Of a stretch of DNA of 64,000 nucleotides, positions 24,541 through 33,875 are shown one piece after another. A program made the translations under genes and the position numbers. The notes under the pieces were generated by a model. It saw nothing but the letters and a program-made list of their open reading frames with translations. It was not told the DNA's origin and made no database searches. This DNA is from Phaeoceros laevis (taxonomy: Eukaryota > Anthocerotophyta > Anthocerotopsida > Notothyladales). The stretch lies in the NCBI GenBank assembly GCA_049999765.1, contig JBNGIQ010009298.1:121921-185920 (forward strand), in the 5' to 3' direction. Position 1 is the stretch's first letter, and each line of letters starts with the position of its first letter.

Positions 24541-24852
24541 AAGGCTCTTCTAGCATGGGCTTGGAGCTTTCTAGGTGAGCTCACGAGGTAAGACTTGACA
24601 GCCTAAAGTGATGTGTCATTCCACGAAAAAAAAAAGACTTTTAAACCTTACTTCGCCGTATTTACGAATGAATCTATGCCTCGTCGTGCTTGATGGAGCG
24701 CTCACTTCTCTCGCTTGCACTGGAGCCGCCACAAGTTGTCGAGACAATGCCTCCATGCAAGTGCCAAGAAATTATGGGACCCAAGGGTAAACCCCTGGGG
24801 CCTTGCGTGGATTGAAGCAAAGACCTCCCAGCTCTTAAGCTATGTCCTTGTG
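24541..24852 (-). mobile_element. SINE-like element, right copy, inverted
   Basis: Reverse-complement copy of the element at 24139-24420, sharing GGACATAGCTTA, GGAGGTCTT, TTGGCACTTG, GGAGGCATTGTCTCGACA and GTCTTACCTCGTGAGCTC in the same order. The two copies are tail to tail around a 120-base spacer, so a transcript through both could fold into a long imperfect hairpin. Confidence 0.6.
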
Positions 24853-25738
24853 GACTATTTTTGAAGTATTGGAACTTGGAAATGAGCCTGTGAGGTGTGC
24901 TATCAAATCTAAACTTCTAAAACCCATTTGGGTTAATTGGTCCCTTCATGATTATGATTTGAACAATAAATTGGTGACATTGCCTTATGAGTACTGTTAA
25001 CGACCGCATACCCTATCGGGGTTCGGGACTTATTTGCTGTATCGCTTACTCTTTTCTTTTCTTTTGAAAATGGGGTTCGGCACGCAAAATGCACTACTTA
25101 GATTATGCATTTAAGGAATTTTCATAGAAATCATGAATGTTCAATTTAGCATAAAACATCTGAGTATGCACCAAAGGAAGGTAGACAACATACAACATAC
25201 GTTTGCGTTTGTCTAGTTCACCTTGGCTAAATAGGCGCCCGTCCCATTATTTTAAGCTCTTTAATATCACTTAACATACTCTCCCCAATTTAATTAAAAG
25301 CGTCCTCGTGCACCTTAGATTTTAGGATAAATTATCATTGCAAATATCGATTCATTGATCTTCAGAATAATAATGTATATAACTAATTTATATAACCAAG
25401 AGCCTTTGTATCAAACTTATTATCAACACCTAACAGTTGTCTTAAATTAATCTTACATCAACACAATAATTTTGGTTACCTTGTTGATATTCCATACTTT
25501 GTATCCCGCCTGGCTTAGTTAATGGAAATGTGTTTCCATCACCAAGAAACGATTTTTCAACGTTTCAGAGTTTCGAAGTTTTGTTCTCTCCGGTTTAAAA
25601 AAAAATTCAAAAAAAAAAATAATTAAGTTGAAAAACGAAACAACTTTACGAAAAATGGAAACATGTTTCGTCAAGTCGATTTCGCCTTTTTTAACTTAGC
25701 GATTCGAGACCCGCCATCGCGCGACTTCCTGATTGCCA

Positions 25739-25780
25739 ATCACTACTGGGATGGAGGACGCCCCCATCTCAGTAGTGATT
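25739..25780. repeat. Short hairpin (17-bp arms, one mismatch)
   Basis: AATCACTACTGGGATGG at 25739-25755 pairs with 25764-25780 around an 8-base loop, with one mismatch. It may be the relic of a small inverted-repeat element. Confidence 0.6.
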
Positions 25781-26002
25781 CAACTGTATCACGTGTAGTT
25801 ATTATTTAAATCGTCAAATTTTATTTTTTGGGGGGAGCTTTTTTTAGGGGAGCTCAGGCTTCTTCATTGGATATGGCTTAACCCTTAGCTAGGTAGCTTG
25901 TGGCGCATGAATTTTGAGGTGTGCAGAAACGTCTTAACTCTAACCCTGGCCGGTTTGCGCCAGGCTCCATGCTACTTGGGATGACCATGAAAAGTGACAT
26001 CC

Positions 26003-26127
26003 CGATGTACCAACGACGATGCCCCGATGTACCAGCAACGATGCCCCGTGTTGCTACACCACAACACGTACCAGTACCGAGGCCCTGTCGTACCAGCATT
26101 GCAACCCTGTCGTACCAACATCGCAGG
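26003..26127. repeat. Degenerate tandem repeat, about 21-bp unit with TACCA core
   Basis: About six diverged units begin TACCA (TACCAACGACGATGCCCCG, TACCAGCAACGATGCCCCG and more decayed forms such as TACCAGCATTGCAACCCTG). No coding function is supported. Confidence 0.55.
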
Positions 26128-26406
26128 CTCTCCAGATCCAAGCGTCCGTCGTCTGCGCCAAACGGAACACTCCAAGACAAACCTCAATTCAAAGTGAGTC
26201 ATACATCGAGCATTCTCACCTTAAAGCCCTCGGCCAGGAAGCCACTAGAATCCTAATCACGGCATGGACCCTTTTCGTTTGATCCCATGCGCCCAACCCA
26301 ACCCTTAATTAGACAATGACAGGTTCAAGTTCCATGCATGCTACAGCCCACGATTCTTAACCAGTGGCAAGTCACAGAAATGGTGGCGTGCTCAATTCCC
26401 TCAATT

Positions 26407-26453
<47 letters not shown>

Positions 26454-26463
26454 NNNNNNNNNN

Positions 26464-26511
<48 letters not shown>

Positions 26512-26563
26512 CTCCTCCTCCTCCTTCTACTACTACTACTCCTCCTCCTTCTACTACTACTAC
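26407..26563. repeat. (CTA)n trinucleotide array with assembly gap
   Basis: A CTA array interrupted by CTC units and by 10 Ns at 26454-26463, so its true length is unknown. It follows a degenerate tRNA B-box-like stretch (GGCGTGCTCAATTCCC, from 26383) and is followed by TTAAGAGCCCG; a second array at 48.7 kb has the same flanks. Confidence 0.85.
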
Positions 26564-26573
26564 CTTAAGAGCC

Positions 26574-28062
26574 CGGGGTTTCGAAACCTAAGAAGCTTCC
26601 GTTACGAGGGTGATTCTTTTTATGTTATGAGCTGGTTTCATTGGGGGCCAGCCCGCTATCTCGAAGCACCCCGGTGCACCATGTGGAAAAATCAGTCAAA
26701 AGGCAAAAAGTACTTGTTTCATGCCCGACATGCAAACTCACTTTTTACGGAAAATGAGACCCGTTAACACCCCGTTGAAAGAATTTTGCTTGTTGGCTGC
26801 CAGCTAAGGCCTCAAGTAATGAAGTTGGTAAGCAGATCCTACATCAGCACGACGTCACCTTTCTAACAATACCACATAAGGCAATAAAATAATATTTTCT
26901 CATAGGAGATAGTAGAAAGCACTGTCTTGGGAAACCCAACATACATTTTTGTCCTGTGGGACTTGTGAAGGCAGCTCTAGGAATCAAACCTAGGTTTGAT
27001 GTAAAGCGCTTTTGCAAAGTGCGTCTTTTGAATAGGAGTCCTAGATCGTTAAAAATATGTGTAGAGTCCTGGCACCTCCTGCTCCACCGGCTGCCATCGT
27101 CCAGGCAGAGGCACGGACTACTTAGCAGTTTGCCTGGCTCAGAACCCTTTGATGTTTTCGCAACTTTTGGCCAAGGGTATGAGACCAAGGGCAGATTTGT
27201 GCGCATCCTGCTTAGGAAGGAGATTAGCGAAAGGTATCCAGTAGTGTCTTAGGTGCTTTTGTGAGTTTTGCTCTGACGAGCTAGTAAGCTTTTGAGTGGA
27301 TTTCAATGGGAACATATTGGCGGTATGTTGTTGTCGTAGGAGCCTAAAAACTCCTTGTGCTTGGTCTGGCTACCACTGCAAAGCCTGTGTCTAGATCCTG
27401 GTTTCTTGCTGTTGAAGGTTTTAAGGTTCTAAGCTGGTCTCCCCGATTGTTTGAGTGATGTAGGTTACTGCCGTCTCGAGGCAAGGAGAGGCCGTATTCA
27501 TGGTTAACTGCGCCCAACGTACAATTGCTTGAGATAACGCTTGCAAGAAGGACCCAGTTACTGGGCAGCATGCATTTCCGTGGCGAGGGCAGAGTCTTTA
27601 GCAAAGCTGAGTGAGGCACCAAGGCAAACGTGAAAGAGAGAGAGGAATTTGCATTCGCCATGGCCCAGGTACAATCTGACGGGGGCTGACCGGCCCATTT
27701 GCTTCAGCCAGCAAGGGCGTGCAATGCAAATCGTGACCTGACAGGCTCTTAAGGGTTAAAGCGCTTTCATATGGGCCACGATGAGCCTCATGAACGTCAA
27801 ATTCTAAAAAAACGATAAAAAGCATCCTACTCCCGTTTCCTGAAAAAACAAAAACTATGAGAAACGTATCAAAACGCGTTTTGTTTTGTTTCGTTTCGTT
27901 TCGTTTCGTTTCCAAGCAAGCCGCAACTAAGCGGCCTAGGGTGTATATTCCCAAAAATGAAATTCAAAGGAATTGACAGGGTCGCACCAGGGTTTGTGGG
28001 TAACTTGAAATCTCGATAAACTACGCGTTATCGACGGACGTGCGCTTCCGATGCTTACGGGG
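26574..28062. other. Gene-free repeat-like sequence
   Basis: Several short open frames exist (for example 26956-27252) but none matches a family I know, and codon patterns are not convincing. A GTTTC/GTTTT run lies at about 27877-27912. Probably decayed repeat. Confidence 0.4.
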
Positions 28063-28162
28063 NNNNNNNNNNNNNNNNNNNNNNNNNNNNNNNNNNNNNN
28101 NNNNNNNNNNNNNNNNNNNNNNNNNNNNNNNNNNNNNNNNNNNNNNNNNNNNNNNNNNNNNN
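28063..28162. other. Assembly gap, 100 N
   Basis: Exactly 100 unknown bases, the conventional size for a gap of unknown length. Confidence 0.95.
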
Positions 28163-28287
28163 TTGGCATCGCGGTTTTTGGCATCGCTCGAGATCCTTCT
28201 TTCGCGACTCGCGACTCGCGCTGCCACTCGCGACTTGCGCGACTCGCGCTACACTTCAGGATTGCTGAGCTTACTTGTAAGTGGTGA

Positions 28288-28590
28288 ATGAATTGCATCG
28301 TAGGGCACGCCAAGTGCTCCCAGCACAAACAGCCCCTCAAGGAGCAGCAGAGCGCGGAGGAGCTGGGCAAATTCGCCAAAGGCTACCACTGGGCGGAATT
28401 CAGTAACCAGAACAAAATCGCGAGACGTATCACGGAGGAGTTCGGGTTCGTCTACCTGGGTTTGGACGGGGTGCTGGCCACCAGGCCCGACTGCCACCTC
28501 GGAGGCAGGGATTGCCTGCATTACTGCGTGCGGGCCCGCTAGACGTGTTTGCCAAGCTCTTCTACAACACCCTCTTGCTCCTCGATCCCT
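28288..28590 (+). pseudogene. Fragment resembling a PMR5/TBL-type wall acetyltransferase C-terminus
   Basis: A GC-rich fragment reads KCSQHKQPLKEQQSAEELGK, FAKGYHWAEFSNQNKIARRI, LATRPDCHLGGRDCLHYCV and then stops. Shifting the frame by one base after CV continues as GPLDVFAKLFYNTLLLLDPS. The DxxH (RPDCH) followed by DCLHYC and GPLD is what the C-terminal SGNH-type domain of trichome-birefringence-like O-acetyltransferases shows. There is no N-terminal half (GDS motif), the fragment starts 125 bases after an assembly gap, and it has a one-base frameshift, so it is a broken copy. The family call is from memory and moderate; the DUF name might differ. Confidence 0.5.
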
Positions 28591-28642
28591 CCCCCGCACG
28601 CCTACGCTGCCCGTTATTCACAAACGCCCTACCACAAACTCG

Positions 28643-28684
28643 TTACCCTAAACCCTAGAAGTGTTACCCTAAACCCTAGAAGTG
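28643..28684. repeat. Telomere-like 21-bp duplication
   Basis: Two perfect 21-base copies each containing CCCTAAACCCTA, the plant telomere repeat (Arabidopsis type, CCCTAAA). Only about 1.7 repeat units occur per copy, so this is an interstitial telomere-like or telo-box sequence, not a chromosome end. Confidence 0.75.
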
Positions 28685-28974
28685 GGAACTTCTTACATAA
28701 ATAAATTACGCGTTCCTAACGCGTTCCTAACATTGGGAAAGGAACGCATAAGCGGTAAGCAGAAACCTTGGGTCGCACGAGCGATGGAAATACAAAGACC
28801 CCTCGCGGCTACCGCGCAGCTCGGGGCGTTGGGGGTGACCGTCACTCCCAACGCCCTACTGTAATTAGAAATGCACCTACTCTAATTGTATTCCAGAATC
28901 CATGATTCCATGTGCATTTATGGGCAAGACCAAATCGGCCAAGTTTTACATTACATTACATATAGTTTTACGTG

Positions 28975-29095
28975 CGATATAAGTTGTGCCTTCCTAGTTT
29001 AGAGGGCGAGACACTCGAAAAACCAGACGGGGTGTTCGATTCCCATGTGGAGTTGGCTAAACACCATAATCTACTACTAGTTTGAAACGCCTGAT
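28975..29095 (+). mobile_element. tRNA-derived SINE-like relic
   Basis: An A-box-like CCTAGTTTAGAGGGCGAGAC and a B-box-like GGGGTGTTCGATTCCCATG are spaced as in a tRNA and followed by a short CTACTACTAG. The acceptor ends do not pair, so it is not scored as a tRNA gene. A related block (GTGCTCGATTCCCAAGTGGA) precedes the CTA array at 48.7 kb. Confidence 0.45.
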
Positions 29096-29568
29096 GAGGC
29101 GTGGGCCCGATGTTAAGTACATTGTTTAGCCCAATGGTAACAGACGTATTTTGTGTGACAACCCATTGTTCAAGCTGCTCGCAAGATTCCCGTGTTTCAT
29201 CCTCCGGGGGGAGGAGCCAAGAAACAAGGATTCTTGAGCTCTTCCTCCAAGAAGGAGGCAAACGTGACCACTGACAGTAAAGCGTAGGAGGTGATGCTCT
29301 GCTCAGGGTTGTGGGGTTGCTCAGGGCTGAACCTGGCCGGTGGGACTGTCAGCTTGGGTGCCAGACCCGGGGGTTGCGGAAGAAGCAAGAGCCGCCATCT
29401 TTCGCGGATGGAACAAGAGCAGTGGCGGGAAATTGATTTGCATTGATGTTGTTGAGAATTGGTTTGGTTACCGGCGGGTAGGTGCGGGAAGAGCAGCCTT
29501 TGCCGGACGGAGTCTTTAGGGTCTTCGTGTGTCGAAGGCATTAGTAGTGGAATGGAGGAGAAGCTGTG

Positions 29569-31002
29569 ATGGCGGGATTGAGCACCTACGTGGTGCTGTC
29601 TAAGTTGCACTTGAATCGTGTCATTTACGCAGAGGAAACTACACTGAATGGGCGCGGGCCTTGGCTGCCTGTCTGTCCGAATCTAGAGTTCAGGCTGGAA
29701 AGGCGGCAAAGACTTCCAAGCATTACAAGCCAGGCCAGTAGGCGGCACCACAGGAGAAGAGATGATGATCTTCAGGGGTTCAAGCTGTTCTCTAGGAGAC
29801 AAGATCGCAGGAAAGATGAGCGGACTGGAATCCGTCAGGATGTTGCTGAGGATAAAGTTGTGATCACCATTGACATGGAGGAGATCAAGCAGCGGTTGAG
29901 GGTTGCGGGATATCGTACCAAGAGAATAGTGCTAGAATCTGCACAGAAAGCTGTAGACGCTGGGCATGGCTTTGCCGAAGACACTATGCAACTAGTGAGG
30001 GACCTTAAGAGCAGTGTTGCAGTGCAAAATAATGCCCGGGTGGTTGTTGCGGTGCGAAAATCGAGTCTCATATTTGGTGTGCGTGCTCTCTTCTGGTCTT
30101 TCGTTGTCATTGTTCTTGGAAGATTATTCCTAAGTGCAGCAAGAAGGTACAGGTGGGGATGGGAGGGAGGAAATTGGTCAGGATCCACCAAGAGTGTTGT
30201 TCGTGACAGGAGCTTAGGTGGAAGAGAAGTGACATTCCGAGCTCAGAGTCCTTTAGATGGGGTAACTTCGTCCCGCTCTGAGAAGGACCTGATCAAACCG
30301 CGGAGAAGCCAAGTGCAGGTGAAACAAGATGTGCGGCTGCCAGGCTGGTGGCCCCTTTCTGATGCTCCTCCCTTAGTACCATCAGGTGCCCGGCGCAATC
30401 AGGCTCAAGCCCAGGCCAGAGCTCTTGTGCAAGAGATGATTCAAAAAAGGATAGGTGGACAAGACTTCATGGAAGATGACATTCTTGAGCTGCGCCGCCT
30501 GTGTAGGGACTCTGGGGCTAAAGTGTCGTTTGACACTGCGAACTCGCGGGACTCGTTCTATCGTGTCGCTATAACCTATGTGCTGTCTGCCACCAGCAGG
30601 CTGGGAACTGGGCTGTCATCTTTGGAGCTTGGCAATGAGGACGCCACAAAGTTTATCGCAGGGTTGGCAGGGCATGTGGGGCTTGATCCGAAACGTGCAG
30701 CAACCATGGTGGATGCTGCTGTAGCAGCACGCACTCGGGCTGGTTTTCTGCAGGCCTGGGCTTTGTTTAAGCAGAAGTCAGTTGGGGGATGTGAGGAGGA
30801 GCTCTTGAAACTTATCCGGATTCACTCCTGTTTCCGTCCTGATGCCAACTCCCCTGAGATGGAACTGGTAGCCCGTGGTCTTACTGCCTATCTGCCCGAA
30901 GAGCAGAGGAAGAGACTGCTAGAGATGTATGTTGCATGTGGAGGGAGTGACACAAGCTTGGTTGCTGAGGAGGCACTGGGCTTGGTTTCTGCCTATAGGT
31001 AG
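29569..31002 (+). CDS. Conserved plant membrane protein of unknown function, intronless
   Basis: A 477-aa frame starting GTGATGGCGGGA. The N-terminal 100 residues are basic (RRHHRRRDDD, FSRRQDRRKDER) as in an organellar targeting region. One hydrophobic segment lies at about 166-192 (SLIFGVRALFWSFVVIVLGR). The C-terminal half is a soluble helical domain with blocks LPGWWPLSDAPPLVP, GGQDFMEDDILELRRLCRDS, DTANSRDSFYRVAITYVL and SPEMELVARGLTAYLPEEQR. I recall a similar uncharacterised plastid family in other land plants with the same LPGWWP and MEDDI.LRR blocks, but cannot name a function. A stop after SAYR is followed by AT-richer 3' sequence. Confidence 0.8.
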   Translation: MAGLSTYVVLSKLHLNRVIYAEETTLNGRGPWLPVCPNLEFRLERRQRLPSITSQASRRHHRRRDDDLQGFKLFSRRQDRRKDERTGIRQDVAEDKVVITIDMEEIKQRLRVAGYRTKRIVLESAQKAVDAGHGFAEDTMQLVRDLKSSVAVQNNARVVVAVRKSSLIFGVRALFWSFVVIVLGRLFLSAARRYRWGWEGGNWSGSTKSVVRDRSLGGREVTFRAQSPLDGVTSSRSEKDLIKPRRSQVQVKQDVRLPGWWPLSDAPPLVPSGARRNQAQAQARALVQEMIQKRIGGQDFMEDDILELRRLCRDSGAKVSFDTANSRDSFYRVAITYVLSATSRLGTGLSSLELGNEDATKFIAGLAGHVGLDPKRAATMVDAAVAARTRAGFLQAWALFKQKSVGGCEEELLKLIRIHSCFRPDANSPEMELVARGLTAYLPEEQRKRLLEMYVACGGSDTSLVAEEALGLVSAYR

Positions 31003-31642
31003 GAAGTCAACTGAAATGAGCAGACTTGTGGAGGCATAGTGAGTCTATTCTTCATCCTGTATATTATTTGCGACAGAATTCAGTCACATTGCTTGATGAA
31101 GTGAGTCAAATTGGCCAGCTATATCACGTAGTTGCCGTGTATCACTATTCTTCTGAATTGTTCGTAAGTTAGGGTTGATTGAAGCGGATGGAGCGATGGA
31201 CAAAAATGTATTAAACAGGGTTGTTAACTTGTTGGGCAGTGTGACACACTGTGACTCGTCCGTGGCCCAGAATCTCAGATAATGGTGCGGTAGTAATCTT
31301 TTTTTAATGCTGTGATCTCAGCATTCTCGTCAGATACTATGTCGTATGTAGGATGTACTATATGCCAAGAGGACCCACTTGTAATCTATTATCTAGATCA
31401 GGAAGCTGCTCTTGCTCTTTCCTACTTCCTTCCTTCGTTTCTTCCTGTTCATTGAGCTTAAGGAGCACGGTTGGCTCAGTGAGTATATGCTCAAGCAGCT
31501 CCTGTTTTCCTCCGCCAGGTTCGAACTGTGCTCCAAGCATATTGCGTTGTTGGGTGACATGTTGTTCTCTTAGAGCATTTCGAGCACAATTGGGACTTTC
31601 TCACAAGACGTGGTGACATTCCAGGTTTGCAGCAGTTCAGCC
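31003..31642. other. Intergenic
   Basis: 3' region of the preceding gene and promoter of the cupin gene. The open frames seen here on both strands are short and unconvincing. Confidence 0.5.
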
Positions 31643-32280
31643 ATGGACCAGTTCAAGGGCCTCACCAATCCCCCGGTCAATATTGTAAATAAAGGTTCGT
31701 GCTGGGTGCCTGAACTGCGTTTGCGCGCCCATGCCCTGCCAGGCTGCAATGCGCATTTAGCTAAGGAATGTTCGTGTTTCTGTGGGTTTGCTCTGCTGTT
31801 GCAGGAGAAGGAACAGCATTGTGGGTTTTGGGAATCCTGGTAGTACTGAAGGCTGTGGGGAACGAGACTGGGGGTTCTTACGCTTTGTTCGAAGACTTCG
31901 TGCCAGCTGGTGCAGGACCCCCTGCCCACATCCACACCAAGGAGGATGAGACATGGTATATGCTTGACGGAGAGTTGTACTGGTACGTGGGAGGCAAGGA
32001 ATTCCATGCGACCAAAGGCTCCTTCATCCATCTCCCCAAGCTTGTTCCTCACACGTTCGCCAACAAGTCTGGCAAGGTTGCTCACATGGTCCTGACCTAT
32101 GCGCCGGCGGGATTTGAGAACTGGTTCGTCGAAAACGGCAAGCCTGCGGCGGACATCAACGATTACACGCCCCCGGCACTCAACAAGGCTGATCTAGAGA
32201 CAGCCGTTGCTTCAGGCAAGAACTACGGTCTCGTATTCGTGCCTCCCAAGCACTCGGAGGCTGATACGTCTGAACTCTGA
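31643..32280 (+). CDS. Small cupin-domain protein (quercetin dioxygenase-like)
   Basis: Two exons (31643-31694 and 31805-32280) joined at a phase-1 GT-AG intron of 110 bases give 175 aa. Cupin motif 1 is intact (PAHIHTKEDETWYMLDGELY: two His and the Glu for a metal) and so is motif 2 (GSFIHLPKLVPHTFAN, with the third His). The start MDQFKGLTNPPVN leads into GEGTALWVLGILVVLKAVG. No signal peptide. Single-domain cupins of this sort bind Fe, Ni or Mn and act as dioxygenases, isomerases or unknown enzymes, so the substrate cannot be given. The best-known relatives are bacterial and fungal quercetinase-like cupins. Confidence 0.85.
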
Positions 32281-32519
32281 GCCTGCAGATTGCTGACATC
32301 GCATTTGGCTCCCCTTCACGAACGATCACCTCGACATCTTTGTTAAAACGAGCGAACGAGTCTGCAATAAGTCTGTGCTAAGTCTGCTTTAGCCGGTGGA
32401 ATTTGTTGGGACCTTCTAATTAGATTCTTGGAGACTTATTAGTCCTTGTATAATCGAAAGCCTTCAAGGCAGCATTCCTAGTGTTCGAACTCTTTCGTGT
32501 GTTGGATTGGATTGCTGGG

Positions 32520-33875
32520 ATGTTGCTGTTGGAGGAAATGATCATCTGTACTAGAAGCAAAACCTTGTTGTGGCTGTTGCTTCTAGCCGCATTGCAATGC
32601 GCCACAACGCAGCACTCCGGCCCTGTGCACCTGCGATCGGTCAAGGAACTGGTGCTGGTCAAGGGCCGTCAAGCAAGTCACAGGAGAACCACCGGAATAT
32701 CGCAGCTGAGATGCTCCGAGAACTGTGAATCTGAACCAGGTGTGAGAAGACGGCAGGCTTAGGGTCACATGTTAAAATGGTGTTTTTCTCATTCTTGCCG
32801 CTTGTTGCTGGCAGATTTGGTCAAGTGTGTGAACTTGCGGTCGCATCAAGGGAATGTGGAATGGAGCTGCAAAGCACAACTGCCACCGCACCTCGAGTTT
32901 GGGAAAATCGAAGTGAATTGCGAGGTGAACAGTGTGCCGAGAGAATAGGTTGTTGCTCGTGGGAAACAGCACGAAAGTTCCTGATTGGGATGGTGTCGGC
33001 AGGGTTATGACTCACCGGAAGATGAGCGGGTTCTGGAAGGCAGTTGCGGACTAGTCTATGCTCTGCGAACTCGAGGCAATGGTGTGGTTGAGGCAATTTT
33101 GGAAGATTTCTAGTGGATTGAGACTGGAAGCTTGTGGCCCTCGGTGTTCACATCTTCTGTGCATTTCAATCAGGGAGGACAGCTTCGGATGGAAGCTCTA
33201 AACCTGAGTGGAGGCACTACCAGCAGCAGCCGGGGAACAAGGCATGTGACCCTTTTCTTCCACCCCTCTTGGCCAGGAAGCTATGGTTTTTCAAGCATTC
33301 GAGCCAGCATTGTGTTTATTGCTTGCAGGAAGGGTCGAGTGTGAAGAACTTGGCAGTTCTTGCAGCTGCGTTTTACATGGTCTTCTACCTGTACCGCATC
33401 TGTTTTCTCACAGGTACCCGCCCCTCATTGTTTGCTGCATCTCGATCATATTTTGCTTTTTCTGCTAGCCTTATGCCGCATCCGTGTTGGCAGCAAGACG
33501 GGTTGCAGACTGAGGAAGAAGAGTCGGCCCGTGCCGTCAACCGTGTGAGACTCTCTCATCTTTGTGGTATTCTCATCACCTTCTAGGCGAGCTTTCCCTG
33601 TCCTAGCAGGAAAGATTGGTTTATGTCTTGAACACCCTGTTCGAACACATGGAATTGGACAGAGGATAGTACCTTGAAGTAAAGGCGGCAATCCCCTCAG
33701 ACCCGCGGATTTTCGTAACACGTATGGTTGTCCTGTCAGTTGGCTTTCTCAGGGCATGGGTTGACACAACTCGGCTTCCTTTTCATCATCTTTGCATGAC
33801 CAGTGAAATGTGGTACATCACCTCTTTTCTTCAGGGTTTGCCTACACGCCGTCCTTCTATGCAAGTCTGGAATAA
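32520..33875 (+). CDS. SARAF-like protein (store-operated calcium entry regulator homologue)
   Basis: Exons: 32520-32739 (an alternative ATG is at 32538), 32815-32924, 33003-33081, 33174-33413 and possibly 33835-33875. A signal peptide (TLLWLLLLAALQCATTQHSG) is followed by VKELVLVKGRQASHRRTTGI and QLRCSENC. Then comes the SARAF core with conserved Cys and Trp: KCVNLRSHQGNVEWSCKAQL, FGKIEVNCEGYDSPEDERVL, EGSCGLVYALRTRG. A transmembrane segment (NLAVLAAAFYMVFYLYRICF) follows. Animal SARAF sits in the ER membrane and restrains store-operated calcium entry; the plant role is unknown. Exons 1-3 are firm. Exon 4 might contain another intron, and exon 5 is chosen only because it closes the frame. 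Reading through exon 3 would stop at 33113 and yield a soluble lumenal form. Confidence 0.7.

Larger units (their letters stand above)
20450..25900. other. AT-rich, gene-poor block
   Basis: Base composition drops sharply in GC just after the F-box gene and stays low to about 25.9 kb, with many poly-A/T runs. Apart from the RING gene at 21.5-22.8 kb and the repeats listed separately, 20450-21490 and 22814-24130 contain no supportable coding sequence. Confidence 0.7.

Noticed and set aside
26338-26591. Open frames of poly-Leu or poly-Thr
   Set aside because: They are the CTA array translated; they also run through an assembly gap.
28985-29050. Possible functional tRNA gene
   Set aside because: A- and B-box-like motifs are present, but the acceptor ends do not pair and the anticodon arm is not clear; treated as a SINE-like relic.
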